Assembly: GCA_938020505.1 (NCBI GenBank)
Contig: CALIHR010000052.1
Span: 1-64,000, forward strand
Source of the DNA: an uncultured Actinobaculum sp.
Lineage (GTDB): Bacteria > Actinomycetota > Actinomycetes > Actinomycetales > Actinomycetaceae
Reading direction: 5' to 3'
DNA length: 64,000 bases
A program made the position numbers and the translations under genes. How positions within the stretch are numbered: the stretch's first letter is position 1; the number at the start of each line of letters is the position of its first letter. Shown piece by piece: positions 26,629 through 35,044 of this stretch. Below the pieces are notes generated by a model that saw nothing but the letters and a program-made list of their open reading frames with translations, did not search any database and was not told where the DNA came from.

Positions 26629-27423
26629 ATGAGCAAGAGCTATTTGGGCGTCGACGTCGGCTCGACCACCTCGAAATGCGTCGTCATCGACGACGACCGG
26701 GCCGTTCTCGGCATGTCCCTGGTGACCGAGGGGATCGGCACCGAGGGCTCGGCCAAAGCCGTCTCCGAGGTCCTCGAACAAGTCGGCGTGCGGCGCGAAG
26801 ACATCTCCAAAACGGTGGCCACCGGCTACGGGCGGAAGATCTTCCCCGATTCGGACAGGAAGGTCTCCGAGCTGTCGTGCCACGTCAAAGGCGTCTTCTC
26901 CCAGGCGCCCGAGGCGCGCACGCTCATCGACATCGGCGGCCAAGACGCCAAGGTCATGTCCATCACCGAATCCGGGATTATGACCAACTTCCAGATGAAC
27001 GACAAATGCGCGGCGGGCACCGGCCGCTTCCTCGACGTCATGGCGAGGATCCTCCAGCTCGACGTCGCCCAGCTCGAAGGAGAGTACTTCAAGGCGGCCA
27101 AACCCTCGAAGATCTCCTCGACCTGCACCGTCTTCTCAGAGTCCGAGGTCATCTCCCAGTTGGCCTCGGGCGAGAAGCGGGAAGACGTCGTCGCCGGAAT
27201 CTGCCAATCGGTGGCAACCCGCTTCGCCTCGCTCGTCATGCGCGTGGGGGTCACGCCCACCCTGTGCATGAGCGGCGGCGTCGCCAAGAACGGCGGCGTG
27301 CGGGACGCGCTGGAAAAGGAACTGGGACTTCAGATCGTCTGCCCTCCCAACGCGCAGTACATGGGTGCGCTCGGCGCCGCTCTGTACGCGTGGGAGACGG
27401 AACACGGAATCATTCGTTTGTAA
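26629..27423 (+). CDS. hadI: 2-hydroxyacyl-CoA dehydratase activator (ATP-dependent archerase)
   Basis: ASKHA-fold ATPase (BcrAD/BadFG family) carrying one [4Fe-4S] cluster per dimer. It injects a high-energy electron into the dehydratase and so works only under anoxic, low-potential conditions. The 264 residues show VDVGSTTSKCVV (phosphate 1), IDIGGQDAK and SGGVAKN motifs. The cluster ligands Cys127 (MNDKCAAGTGRF) and Cys166 (SSTCTVFSESEV) are at the same positions as in the Acidaminococcus activator. It lies between the CoA transferase and dehydratase genes, with short gaps. The electron donor (ferredoxin or flavodoxin) is not encoded here. Confidence 0.95.
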   Translation: MSKSYLGVDVGSTTSKCVVIDDDRAVLGMSLVTEGIGTEGSAKAVSEVLEQVGVRREDISKTVATGYGRKIFPDSDRKVSELSCHVKGVFSQAPEARTLIDIGGQDAKVMSITESGIMTNFQMNDKCAAGTGRFLDVMARILQLDVAQLEGEYFKAAKPSKISSTCTVFSESEVISQLASGEKREDVVAGICQSVATRFASLVMRVGVTPTLCMSGGVAKNGGVRDALEKELGLQIVCPPNAQYMGALGAALYAWETEHGIIRL

Positions 27424-27434
27424 GGAGAAGTGCG

Positions 27435-28766
27435 ATGGCACAACAGACAACGACGGCGCAGGAGCCTGCCAACGCGGCGGGCCAAGCGCCCGATCAGGCC
27501 TCCGCGCAGGCGGCGGGCCAAGCACAAACCAAGGCGCCTGAACAGGCGCCGGCCCGCCCGCGCAAGAAACTCGACCCGAATTCGGCGAAGTACAAGCTCA
27601 ACGCAATCGTCGCCGAGCATTACAAGTCGGCTTTGGAGGCGAAAGAGCGGGGTGAGAAAGTCGGCTGGTGCGCCTCGAACTTCCCGCAGGAAATTTTCGA
27701 GACGCTCGGCGTGAAGGTCTGCTACCCCGAGAACCACGCGGCCGCCACGGCGGCCAGGGGCGGCGGCGAACGCATGTGCAACATCGCCGAGGCGGCGGGC
27801 TATTCGAACGACCTATGCGCGTACGCCCGCGTCAATCTGGGCGTCGCCATGACCGGCAAAGCCGAGGAGCAGCCCATCCCCATGCCGGATTTCATGCTGT
27901 GCTGCAACAACATCTGCAACACCATGACGAAGTGGTACGAGGAGCTGGCCAAGATGCTCCACATACCGATGATCATGATCGACGTCCCGTTCAACCCCGA
28001 CTACGACGTCTCGCCCGCCCAGATCGAGTACGTCAAGGGGCAGTTCATGGACGCGATCCGCCAACTGGAGGAGATCACCGGGAAAACTTGGTCGGAAGAG
28101 CGTTTCGCCGAGGTCATGGGAATCTCGAACCGCACGTCGCGCGCCTGGCTCAAGGCCGCCAGCCTGCTCAAGCACACCCCGGCGCCCTACAACGGCTTCG
28201 ACCTCATGAACCACATGGCCGTGGCGGTGTGCGCACGCGGAAAAGTCGAGGCGGCAGAGGCCTTCGAAACTCTGTGCAAGGAGATCGAGGCCGCGGTCGC
28301 CGAAGGCAAGACGACGTTCCGCGGCGAAGAAAAGCATCGGATCATGTTCGAGGGAATCGCCTGCTGGCCCCACCTGAGGGTCACGAACACCGCCCTGCGC
28401 GATCTGGGGATGAACACCGTGGCGACGATCTACGCCGTCGCCTTCGGCATGCTGTACGAGGACTTCGACGGGCTCATCCGCGCCTACTGCTCGGTGCCCA
28501 ACTCGGTGAACCTCGAAAAGGCCCGCGACCAGCGCATCGAGCTGGTCAAGAGCCAAAACGTCCAGGGAATGCTGGTGCACACGAACCGCTCGTGCAAACT
28601 GTGGTCGGGATTCATGTCGGAGGCCTCGCGCCAGGTGTGCGCCGAGTGCTCCATTCCCCTGGCGACGTTCGACGGCGACCAGGCCGACCCCCGCAATTTC
28701 TCCGAGGCCCAGTACGAGACTCGCGTGCAGGGCCTGGCCGAAGTCATGGAAGAGATGGGATTCTAA
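27435..28766 (+). CDS. hadB: 2-hydroxyacyl-CoA dehydratase alpha subunit (HadB/HgdA-like)
   Basis: Iron-sulfur subunit of the ketyl-radical dehydratase that removes water from (R)-2-hydroxyacyl-CoA to give the 2-enoyl-CoA. The family core begins about residue 45 (SAKYKLNAIVAEHYKSA), with conserved cysteines in VGWCASNFPQE, FMLCCNNICNTMTKWYE, and further on CSVPNS, RSCKLW and QVCAEC. The ~45 residues before the core are a Gln/Ala/Pro low-complexity extension (AQQTTTAQEPANAAGQAP...), not seen in clostridial enzymes as I know them. The ATG at 27435 follows AAGGAG. The beta-subunit gene starts 2 bp after the stop. Confidence 0.93.
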   Translation: MAQQTTTAQEPANAAGQAPDQASAQAAGQAQTKAPEQAPARPRKKLDPNSAKYKLNAIVAEHYKSALEAKERGEKVGWCASNFPQEIFETLGVKVCYPENHAAATAARGGGERMCNIAEAAGYSNDLCAYARVNLGVAMTGKAEEQPIPMPDFMLCCNNICNTMTKWYEELAKMLHIPMIMIDVPFNPDYDVSPAQIEYVKGQFMDAIRQLEEITGKTWSEERFAEVMGISNRTSRAWLKAASLLKHTPAPYNGFDLMNHMAVAVCARGKVEAAEAFETLCKEIEAAVAEGKTTFRGEEKHRIMFEGIACWPHLRVTNTALRDLGMNTVATIYAVAFGMLYEDFDGLIRAYCSVPNSVNLEKARDQRIELVKSQNVQGMLVHTNRSCKLWSGFMSEASRQVCAECSIPLATFDGDQADPRNFSEAQYETRVQGLAEVMEEMGF

Positions 28767-28768
28767 TC

Positions 28769-29899
28769 ATGTCGAGATTCGAAGAGTTAGCCGAGGAATT
28801 CGCGAGGATCGCCAACGATCCGCGCGGGCAATTCCAGGGTTTCCTCGATTCGGGGAAGAAAGTGGTGGGCTGCGTCCCCGAGTTCACGCCCGAAGAGCTG
28901 GTCCATGCGATGGGCATGGCGCCCTTCGGCATGTGGGGCGCCGACGCAAAGGTCACGCGCGCCCGCACGTATTTCCCCACCTTCTATTGCGGGATCGTCC
29001 AGACGGTCCTCGACCTCGCGCTCATGAAGAAGTACGAGGGAATGTCCGCCGTCATCATTCCCACCCTGTGCGACACCCTCAAGGCGCTCACGCAGAACTG
29101 GCAGCACGGGGTGGACGGCGTCCCGTACATCCCGATGACCTACCCGCAGAACCGCAAGCCCGCCTACGGCCAGCAGTTCACCAAGGAGGGCTACGAGCGC
29201 GTCATCCGCGATCTGGAGCGTTGCACCGGGGCCGAATTCTCCGACGAGGCCCTCGGCAAGACGATCGAGGTCTACAACGAGCATTCGCACCTCATGCGGC
29301 AGTTCTCGGTCGCCGCGGCGTCGCACGACTGCGTCACCCCGACCGTCCGCCGCAACGTCTTCAAAAGCGCGTGGTTCATGCTCAAGGAAGACCACTCGAA
29401 GCTCGTGCGAGAAATGGTCCAGGAACTCTCCGCGATGGAGGTCGAGACGAAGAAGACGCGAATCGTCACCTCGGGCATCCTCGTCGACAACCTCAACCTC
29501 CTTCAGATCCTGGAAGAGAACTCGATGACGATCGTCGGGGACGACGTCGTCGCCGAATCCGGCCAGTATCGAACCGACGCGCCCGTTTCCGGGCCGAGCA
29601 ACCTCGACAGGCTCGTCGCCAAATTCACGAACACGGGCGACGTCTCGATGCTGCTCGACCCCGAGCGCCACCGCGAGAACGCGCTCGTGGACCTGGCCAA
29701 GGAACGGCGGGCCGACGGCGTGCTCATCGTGCTCACGAAGTTCTGCGACCCGGAGGAGTTCGACCTGCCGCGCCTGCGCAAGGCCGTGAAGGACGCCGGG
29801 CTCAAAGAAGTGACGATCGAGGCGGACCGCCAGATGGACCGCTTCGACCAGGCGCAAACAGCACTCGAGACCTTCCACGACGTCCTGGCCTACGCGTAG
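28769..29899 (+). CDS. hadC: 2-hydroxyacyl-CoA dehydratase beta subunit (HadC/HgdB-like)
   Basis: Second iron-sulfur subunit of the heterodimeric dehydratase, 376 residues. Family signatures include VVGCVPEFTPEELVHAMGM, TYFPTFYCGIVQTVLDLAL, IIPTLCDTLKAL and the late TKFCDPEEFDLPRL segment. It starts 2 bp after the alpha-subunit stop and ends the operon. No 2-hydroxyacid dehydrogenase, acyl-CoA dehydrogenase or EtfAB follows directly, unlike the clostridial leucine and aryl-lactate operons, although an acyl-CoA dehydrogenase lies 5 kb away. Confidence 0.93.
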   Translation: MSRFEELAEEFARIANDPRGQFQGFLDSGKKVVGCVPEFTPEELVHAMGMAPFGMWGADAKVTRARTYFPTFYCGIVQTVLDLALMKKYEGMSAVIIPTLCDTLKALTQNWQHGVDGVPYIPMTYPQNRKPAYGQQFTKEGYERVIRDLERCTGAEFSDEALGKTIEVYNEHSHLMRQFSVAAASHDCVTPTVRRNVFKSAWFMLKEDHSKLVREMVQELSAMEVETKKTRIVTSGILVDNLNLLQILEENSMTIVGDDVVAESGQYRTDAPVSGPSNLDRLVAKFTNTGDVSMLLDPERHRENALVDLAKERRADGVLIVLTKFCDPEEFDLPRLRKAVKDAGLKEVTIEADRQMDRFDQAQTALETFHDVLAYA

Positions 29900-30037
29900 G
29901 CGAAAGGCCGAGGTTTCGACTCCGCCCAAGGGCCGTGCGGATCGTCTGGCCTGCGCGCAGGCGGGGCCGAACCTGAGGAAGCGCGGCTTGACCCGAAGCG
30001 GCGTCGACCCGCGCGTCGACGCCGCAGAGCGTGCGTT

Positions 30038-30127
30038 GCGCGGGCCGGGCGCTGCGCGGAGCCGCCGACGGGAGCGATCTCTTGACAAAGTGCAAGCGGC
30101 GCGGGCCGGGCGCTGCGCGGAGCCGCC
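30038..30127. repeat. 29-bp direct repeat between hadC and the aldo/keto reductase gene
   Basis: Identical GC-rich copies (gcgcgggccgggcgctgcgc...) lie at 30038-30066 and 30099-30127. The 306-bp gap otherwise shows no gene; a ribosome site lies only next to the reductase start. Confidence 0.85.
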
Positions 30128-30205
30128 CCTGAACTCAGAGCAGGCAGCGCCTCCCGGGCCGGCGGGTTCGCTTGAGCAAAGGGCATCGACCTCAAGGAGA
30201 AACAG

Positions 30206-31171
30206 ATGAAGAACATCCCCCTCGGCTCGACGGGCGTCTCGATCTCGCCGATCACGCTCGGCGGCAACACCTTCGGCTGGACCTCGACGCGCGAGGAGTC
30301 TTTCGAGGTGCTCGACGCGTACCTCGCCGGCGGCGGAACCACGATCGACACCGCGGACGCCTACTCCGCCTGGGCGCCCGGCAACCGGGGCGGCGAGTCG
30401 GAGGAGACGATCGGCCGGTGGCTCGCGGCCCGCGGATATGCAAAGGGCAGCGGGCGCGAGGGCGTCGTCGTCGCCACAAAAGTGGCCAAACACCCGCAAT
30501 TCGAGGGGCTCTCGCCCAAAAACGTCGCCGCGGCCTGCGACGCTTCGCTCGAACGGCTCGGCGTCGACTTCGTCGACGTCTACTTCGCCCACTTCGACGA
30601 CGACGCCGTCGCGATTCCCGATATGGCCGAAGCGTTCTCCGCGCTGGTCGACGCCGGAAAGGCACGAGCCGTCGGCCTGTCGAACTTCACGCCCGAGCGG
30701 ATGGAGGAGTGGCTGCGCTGCGCCGAGGAGAACGGCCTGCACAAGCCGACGATCCTGCAGCAGCACTACAACCTGGTCAAGCGGAGGCGCTTCGAAGCCT
30801 CCTACCTGCCGCTTGCGTGTGAACACGGCATGGCTGCGCAGAGCTACTTCGCCCTGGCCTCCGGGTTCTTGACGGGCAAGTACCGCAGCGAGGACGACGC
30901 CAAGGCGAATGCGGCGCGCGGAGGGGCGGCGGCTCGATATCTGACGGAGGAGGGGATCGCAGTGCTCGCGGCTCTGGACGCCGTCGCGGCCCAGCTCGGC
31001 GCGAGCCCGGCGAGCGTCGCCTTGGCGTGGCAGCACGCCAAGGGCGTGGATTCCCCGGTGGCCTCTGCCCGGACAGTCGGCCAGCTGCCCGATCTCCTGG
31101 CCGCCCTCGACCTGACGCTGACCGCCGAGCAGGTCGCGATCCTCGACGCGGCGTCCGCGCCGATGGCGTGA
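30206..31171 (+). CDS. Aldo/keto reductase
   Basis: NADPH-dependent oxidoreductase with a TIM barrel, 321 residues. The catalytic tetrad is visible: Asp48 and Tyr53 (TIDTADAYSAW), Lys92 (VVVATKVAKH) and His129 (VYFAHFDDD). ARAVGLSNFT and SVALAWQHAKG are typical of the AKR11/YajO-like group. The ATG at 30206 follows AAGGAG. It lies downstream of the dehydratase operon in the same direction but is separated by a 306-bp gap. A role reducing a 2-oxo acid for that pathway is possible but unsupported; general aldehyde reduction is equally likely. Confidence 0.93.
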   Translation: MKNIPLGSTGVSISPITLGGNTFGWTSTREESFEVLDAYLAGGGTTIDTADAYSAWAPGNRGGESEETIGRWLAARGYAKGSGREGVVVATKVAKHPQFEGLSPKNVAAACDASLERLGVDFVDVYFAHFDDDAVAIPDMAEAFSALVDAGKARAVGLSNFTPERMEEWLRCAEENGLHKPTILQQHYNLVKRRRFEASYLPLACEHGMAAQSYFALASGFLTGKYRSEDDAKANAARGGAAARYLTEEGIAVLAALDAVAAQLGASPASVALAWQHAKGVDSPVASARTVGQLPDLLAALDLTLTAEQVAILDAASAPMA

Positions 31172-31442
31172 AGCCGGGCCGACGGCCTGAGACCCGGCCC
31201 CGCGAGGACCGGTTTTCGGCGGCGCCTCCGCCGGCGAGGCGAGGCACGACACCGTGTCCCTGCGGGGGACGCGGGGACCGAGGTTAGAGGTTCCCGTCCC
31301 CGCCTCAGAATGCGCACATCCTGCGAGCTCCGGTCTAAAGTGGCTGAGCGTGCGGTCCCGGCGTGTGCGGGTCCGGGACCGCATACGCCCGGCGCGGTTG
31401 GCCGCGGCGACGACGCCCGCACAAGGCGATTCGGAGAAGAGC

Positions 31443-33092
31443 ATGGGCCGTCCGCGAAGGCGCACAGACCATTTAGGAGGGGGCGCAGACGATTCGCGCG
31501 AGCGCGCCAATCGACGCGTCTACTCCCTCGGGGCGGGGGCAGGCCCGGGCGACATACCGGGAAAGGCGTGGGGCGTGCCCGACGTCGACGCGCAGGAGGC
31601 GGAAGAGTTTCTGGCGCGCAAGGCGCGGGTGAAGCGGGCGGAGTCCGGCGAATGCCGGATCGTTCTGCGCCGATCCCCCGGCGTGAGAGTCTACGCCGCA
31701 GCCACCGCGGCCGTCGACACTTTCCTCCTCCTCGCGCTCTTCTTCCCGGCGGCCGCAGACGCGGTGAAAGCGGCGGCGTCGGCGGCGGCGGACAGGACGT
31801 TCCTCATCCTCCCGTACCTGTTTTTGGCTCTGTACGTCTTCAACCCCGTCGCATATCTGTGGAGCCTGAACGCTCTGCGCCACCGGACGGTTCTGAGCCG
31901 AAGCGGAATCGAGGTGCGGACCCTCGTGCGCAAGGAGAGGCTCCCGTGGCCCGCGACGCGCTCGGGTTTCGGCGTGCTCGAACACGTTGCGAAAAGGACG
32001 TCGGGCGCGAGCAGCCACGGGTACCAGCTGGTCCTCGTCAAAGGGACGTCCGACGACGTCGTCAGGCTGCCCGGCGGAAGATTCGACACTGAGAAAGGCT
32101 CGCCGCACGAAAGGGCGGGGCGAGCCGAGGCGGCGACAAGGCAGACCGGCGGCGCAAAGCGGCCAGTAAGCGACGCAACGACGCGAGCGGACGGCGCGGC
32201 ATGGCAAGCCGACGGCGCAGAGACGCGAGCCGACGACGCCGCGACAAGGCTCGCGGACACCGACAATCCGAAGATTCAGGCCAGGCTCGCCCTGGAGGGA
32301 ATATGGTCCGTCGCCTCCAGACATGGATGGATACCCAACAGGGGCAGCGCCAAAGCCGACCCCGCGCTCATACGCGCGCGAACGGGCCAAGGCGCGCATC
32401 GCGAGAACGCGAACCGGGAAAACGCGCACCGCACGAACAGGAAGAACAGCGCGCGCGGCTTTCAGGGCCGCTCGGCAAACCGCCGAGGCCGCGCGAACGA
32501 GCGCGGGGGCAGGGCGGGCAATCGCGCGGACGGCCGAGCGGATCGGCTGGTCTTCGGGGGCCCGGACTTCCGGCGGGCAATCGAGGCGGCCCGCGACGAC
32601 GAAGCGTCCGTCACGTGGGTCGCCGCAGCGCTGATCAGCGTCGGGGCGCTCGGCCTTTGGCTGACTCTGGGCAGCGCGGCGGCGGCCAAGGCCGCGTTGT
32701 CCGCGGGCGTCCTCCTCCTGGGGCTTGCCGTCCTCGTCGGCCCGCTGGTCGCGGAAATCCGGCGCCCTCGCCGAACCGTCGTCGACCGCGACGCCATCCA
32801 CGTCGACGGAAAGCCGCACGCGTGGCCCGACTCGCGTTCCAGCCTGTTCGCGCTCGGCGACAGGGCGTTCATGGCGGACCGCAAAGGAAGGGCCGTTCCC
32901 CTGCTCGGCACCGGTTTGGCGCGGGGCGGATTCGGCAAACGCGAGGCGAAGGCCGCGGCCCAGTGCGAGCAGATCTGGCTGTGGGGCGCAGCCAACGGCG
33001 TCGTCCGAGAAAGCGGCCGCTACACGCCCCTGCGAAACGCGGACTGGCAAACCGAACGCGAAATCGCCTCCGTGCGCGCGGGCACGCGGTGA
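31443..33092 (+). CDS. Membrane protein with two PH-like halves and an Arg/Ala-rich insert
   Basis: A 549-residue protein of unknown function. Residues ~80-145 hold two hydrophobic segments (AAATAAVDTFLLLALFFPAA and FLILPYLFLALYVFNPVAYL). They are followed by a beta-rich stretch (TVLSRSGIEVRTLVRKERLPW) resembling small bacterial PH domains. A second pair of hydrophobic helices at ~395-440 precedes a similar element (RTVVDRDAIHVDGKPHAWPDS). Between the halves lies a long low-complexity insert rich in Ala, Arg, Asp and Asn with repeated 'ADGA/ADDA'. The duplicated layout suggests internal duplication. The ATG at 31443 has GGAGAAG upstream. Confidence 0.7.
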   Translation: MGRPRRRTDHLGGGADDSRERANRRVYSLGAGAGPGDIPGKAWGVPDVDAQEAEEFLARKARVKRAESGECRIVLRRSPGVRVYAAATAAVDTFLLLALFFPAAADAVKAAASAAADRTFLILPYLFLALYVFNPVAYLWSLNALRHRTVLSRSGIEVRTLVRKERLPWPATRSGFGVLEHVAKRTSGASSHGYQLVLVKGTSDDVVRLPGGRFDTEKGSPHERAGRAEAATRQTGGAKRPVSDATTRADGAAWQADGAETRADDAATRLADTDNPKIQARLALEGIWSVASRHGWIPNRGSAKADPALIRARTGQGAHRENANRENAHRTNRKNSARGFQGRSANRRGRANERGGRAGNRADGRADRLVFGGPDFRRAIEAARDDEASVTWVAAALISVGALGLWLTLGSAAAAKAALSAGVLLLGLAVLVGPLVAEIRRPRRTVVDRDAIHVDGKPHAWPDSRSSLFALGDRAFMADRKGRAVPLLGTGLARGGFGKREAKAAAQCEQIWLWGAANGVVRESGRYTPLRNADWQTEREIASVRAGTR

Positions 33093-33294
33093 CTTTGCGG
33101 GGACGGAGGCCGGCGTTCAAAGGCACGGCTGTCTCTTCCGCCTCGACGGGCGGCGACCGGCGGATCCCCTGCCGCCGCCCGTCGGTCGCTGCATGCTTCC
33201 GCTCTGCGGAGCCCGCCGTTTAACCGCGCTCCCCGCTGCGCCGCGGCTGCCGGCGCGCTGCGACTATTGCCGCTCTGCAGCTGACACGCCCCTG

Positions 33295-34545
33295 CTATTG
33301 CTGCACCGCGGCCCGGCGTTCGCGCTTTGCGGCCACAATCTGGTAGGCGATGGCCGCGCACAGGCCGACCGCCGCCGCGACGATGGCGATGACCAGGGCC
33401 TGCGAGTAGTCGCCGCCGTTGCTCTTGCCGATCTTGGCCCCCAGATTCGGCGCGAAGATTGCGGAGACAGCGAAGGCGCTGAAGGCGACTCCGTAATTGA
33501 TCCCCTGGTTCTTCGGGCCGAATTGGCTCATGACGAGGGCCGGCATGGTGCCCATGATGCCGCCGTAACCCATGCCGACGGCGAAAATGCCGAGAACCAG
33601 GGGCAGCACGTTGTGGTCGCCTTTCCCGACGATCAGCGAGATCAGGCCCACGGCGGCGAGGATGAAGATGATCTGCACGGTGCGCACCCGGCCGATCTTG
33701 TCGGAGACGGTTCCGAAGCAGATCCGGCCCGCCAGGGAGGCGAAGGCGTAGACGGATACGATGAAGGCCGCCTCGGACTTCGAATAGCCGAACATACCCT
33801 GCGCGAGCGGGGAGGCGTTGGCGACGATGAGCAGGCCCGAGAAGGCGCCGCAGACGAAGATGACGAAGATGAGCCAAAACATGGGTGTTGTGCACATCTG
33901 CCGCCAGTTGAAGTTCTTCGCCTCGGCCGCCGGGCCGCCGGACGCCGGGGCCGGAGGAGTCCAGCCCTCCGGAGCGTAGTTCGCCGGAGCCTGGCGCAGC
34001 GTGAGGGCGACGAGGACGGCGACCGCGAGGAAGGCGACGCCGAAGGCCCCCATCGTGGTGACGATCCCCTGGTCGTCGAGGAACCAACGGGCCAGGGGCG
34101 CCATGACGATCGCGGCGCCGCCGTTGGCGCCGGTGATGAGGCCCGCGGCCATTCCGCGGCGATCCGGGAAGAAACGCATCGTGTTGTTGAGGGCGGCGGT
34201 GTAGGCGAAGCCCTGGCCGAGGCCGCCGATCACGCCGAAGCAGAGGATGAACATGGAGCCCGAGCCTGCCAGCCCGCCGAGCAGCCATCCCAGCCCCCAC
34301 AGGACGCCTCCGGTCAGCGCGACGAGCTGAGTTTTGCCGCGGTCCACGAAGTAACCTCCGAGGATCATCGGGATCGGCGAGATGGCGTTGAGGACGGAGT
34401 AGGCCATGACGGCGTCGTCCGAACCGAACTCCTTTTCCAGCGCCGTTTTGAGCACCGAGAAGATGTAGGTGCACCCGGTGGCGAAAACCAGCAGGCACGA
34501 CGCCGCCAGAATCAACCACCGGTTGTATCGAACTTTTTCTGACAT
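33295..34545 (-). CDS. MFS transporter, oxalate/formate antiporter (OFA) family
   Basis: Inner-membrane carrier of 416 residues with about 12 helices. OFA wording is visible: WLILAASCLLVFATGCTYIFSV, GGVLWGLGWLLGGLA, GGLGQGFAYTAALNNTMRFFPDRRGMAAGL and GKICFG-like AGRICFGTVSDKIGR. Members exchange small carboxylates such as oxalate, formate or branched/hydroxy acids. The location beside CoA transferases, an acyl-CoA dehydrogenase and a CoA ligase suggests uptake or export of a carboxylate used by this island. The ATG at 34545 has AAAGG upstream. Confidence 0.9.
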   Translation of the reverse strand: MSEKVRYNRWLILAASCLLVFATGCTYIFSVLKTALEKEFGSDDAVMAYSVLNAISPIPMILGGYFVDRGKTQLVALTGGVLWGLGWLLGGLAGSGSMFILCFGVIGGLGQGFAYTAALNNTMRFFPDRRGMAAGLITGANGGAAIVMAPLARWFLDDQGIVTTMGAFGVAFLAVAVLVALTLRQAPANYAPEGWTPPAPASGGPAAEAKNFNWRQMCTTPMFWLIFVIFVCGAFSGLLIVANASPLAQGMFGYSKSEAAFIVSVYAFASLAGRICFGTVSDKIGRVRTVQIIFILAAVGLISLIVGKGDHNVLPLVLGIFAVGMGYGGIMGTMPALVMSQFGPKNQGINYGVAFSAFAVSAIFAPNLGAKIGKSNGGDYSQALVIAIVAAAVGLCAAIAYQIVAAKRERRAAVQQ

Positions 34546-34573
34546 TGAATAACCTTTCGAGTGGAAGCCGCCG

Positions 34574-34925
34574 TCACGCGGCTTTCTCATCCATCACGCT
34601 CGCGAGCCCGCCCCGGGTTTCGGCAAAGGCCACCGGATCCGTCTCGTTGAGATCGCCGTCGATCTCCGGCGTGAATTCCATTTGGTCGAGGGCGTCCCGC
34701 CGCGGGCCGATGGCTGCGCAGGCCGGCGCCCGGTGCGGTCTCGCGCGGGGTCAGGCGGTCGCCGTCGAGCGTGAAAACCGCGCGTTCGGTGACGTAAAGG
34801 ACGCGGCGGCAGAACTTCGCGGCGGTCCGCCCCGAGAAACCCGCCCGCTCTGCGTCTTTGACGAATTTCTTCGCCCTTCCCTTGTACACAACGACTATCC
34901 TACCGTCATGTAGCACCTCCTTCAC
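34574..34925 (-). pseudogene. 3' remnant of a family I CoA transferase
   Basis: GRAKKFVKDAERAGFSG followed by RRVLYVTERAVFTLDGDRLT matches the C-terminal part of the intact transferase at 36488-38164 (GKVRKFVGDVEQITFSG, VLYVTERAVFELREGRLT). A frameshift follows, and the end resumes in another frame as MEFTPEIDGDLNETDPVAF up to a TGA at 34574, matching MEFKPAIADDLRDMDPGIF. The N-terminal ~430 residues and active-site Glu are gone. It lies between the acyl-CoA dehydrogenase and transporter genes on the same strand, so a transferase was probably once part of that operon. Confidence 0.88.
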
Positions 34926-35044
34926 TCTTCGTGAGGCACAGGACTTCCTCGTTCAAACGCGACAGGCCGAAGGGAATCACGCCGGCGGCGGCGCCGGAGA
35001 CCGGCCGCCCGGCCGCCCCGGCCAAAACAACGGCGGGCACGGCT

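Noticed and set aside
25368..26636. 422-codon minus-strand frame opposite the CaiB-type transferase
   Set aside because: Antisense shadow with no recognisable domain or start signal.
28787..31510. A ~900-codon open frame on the minus strand across hadC and the aldo/keto reductase
   Set aside because: Antisense shadow; both plus-strand genes have complete motifs and ribosome sites, while the minus frame spans two unrelated genes and a gap.
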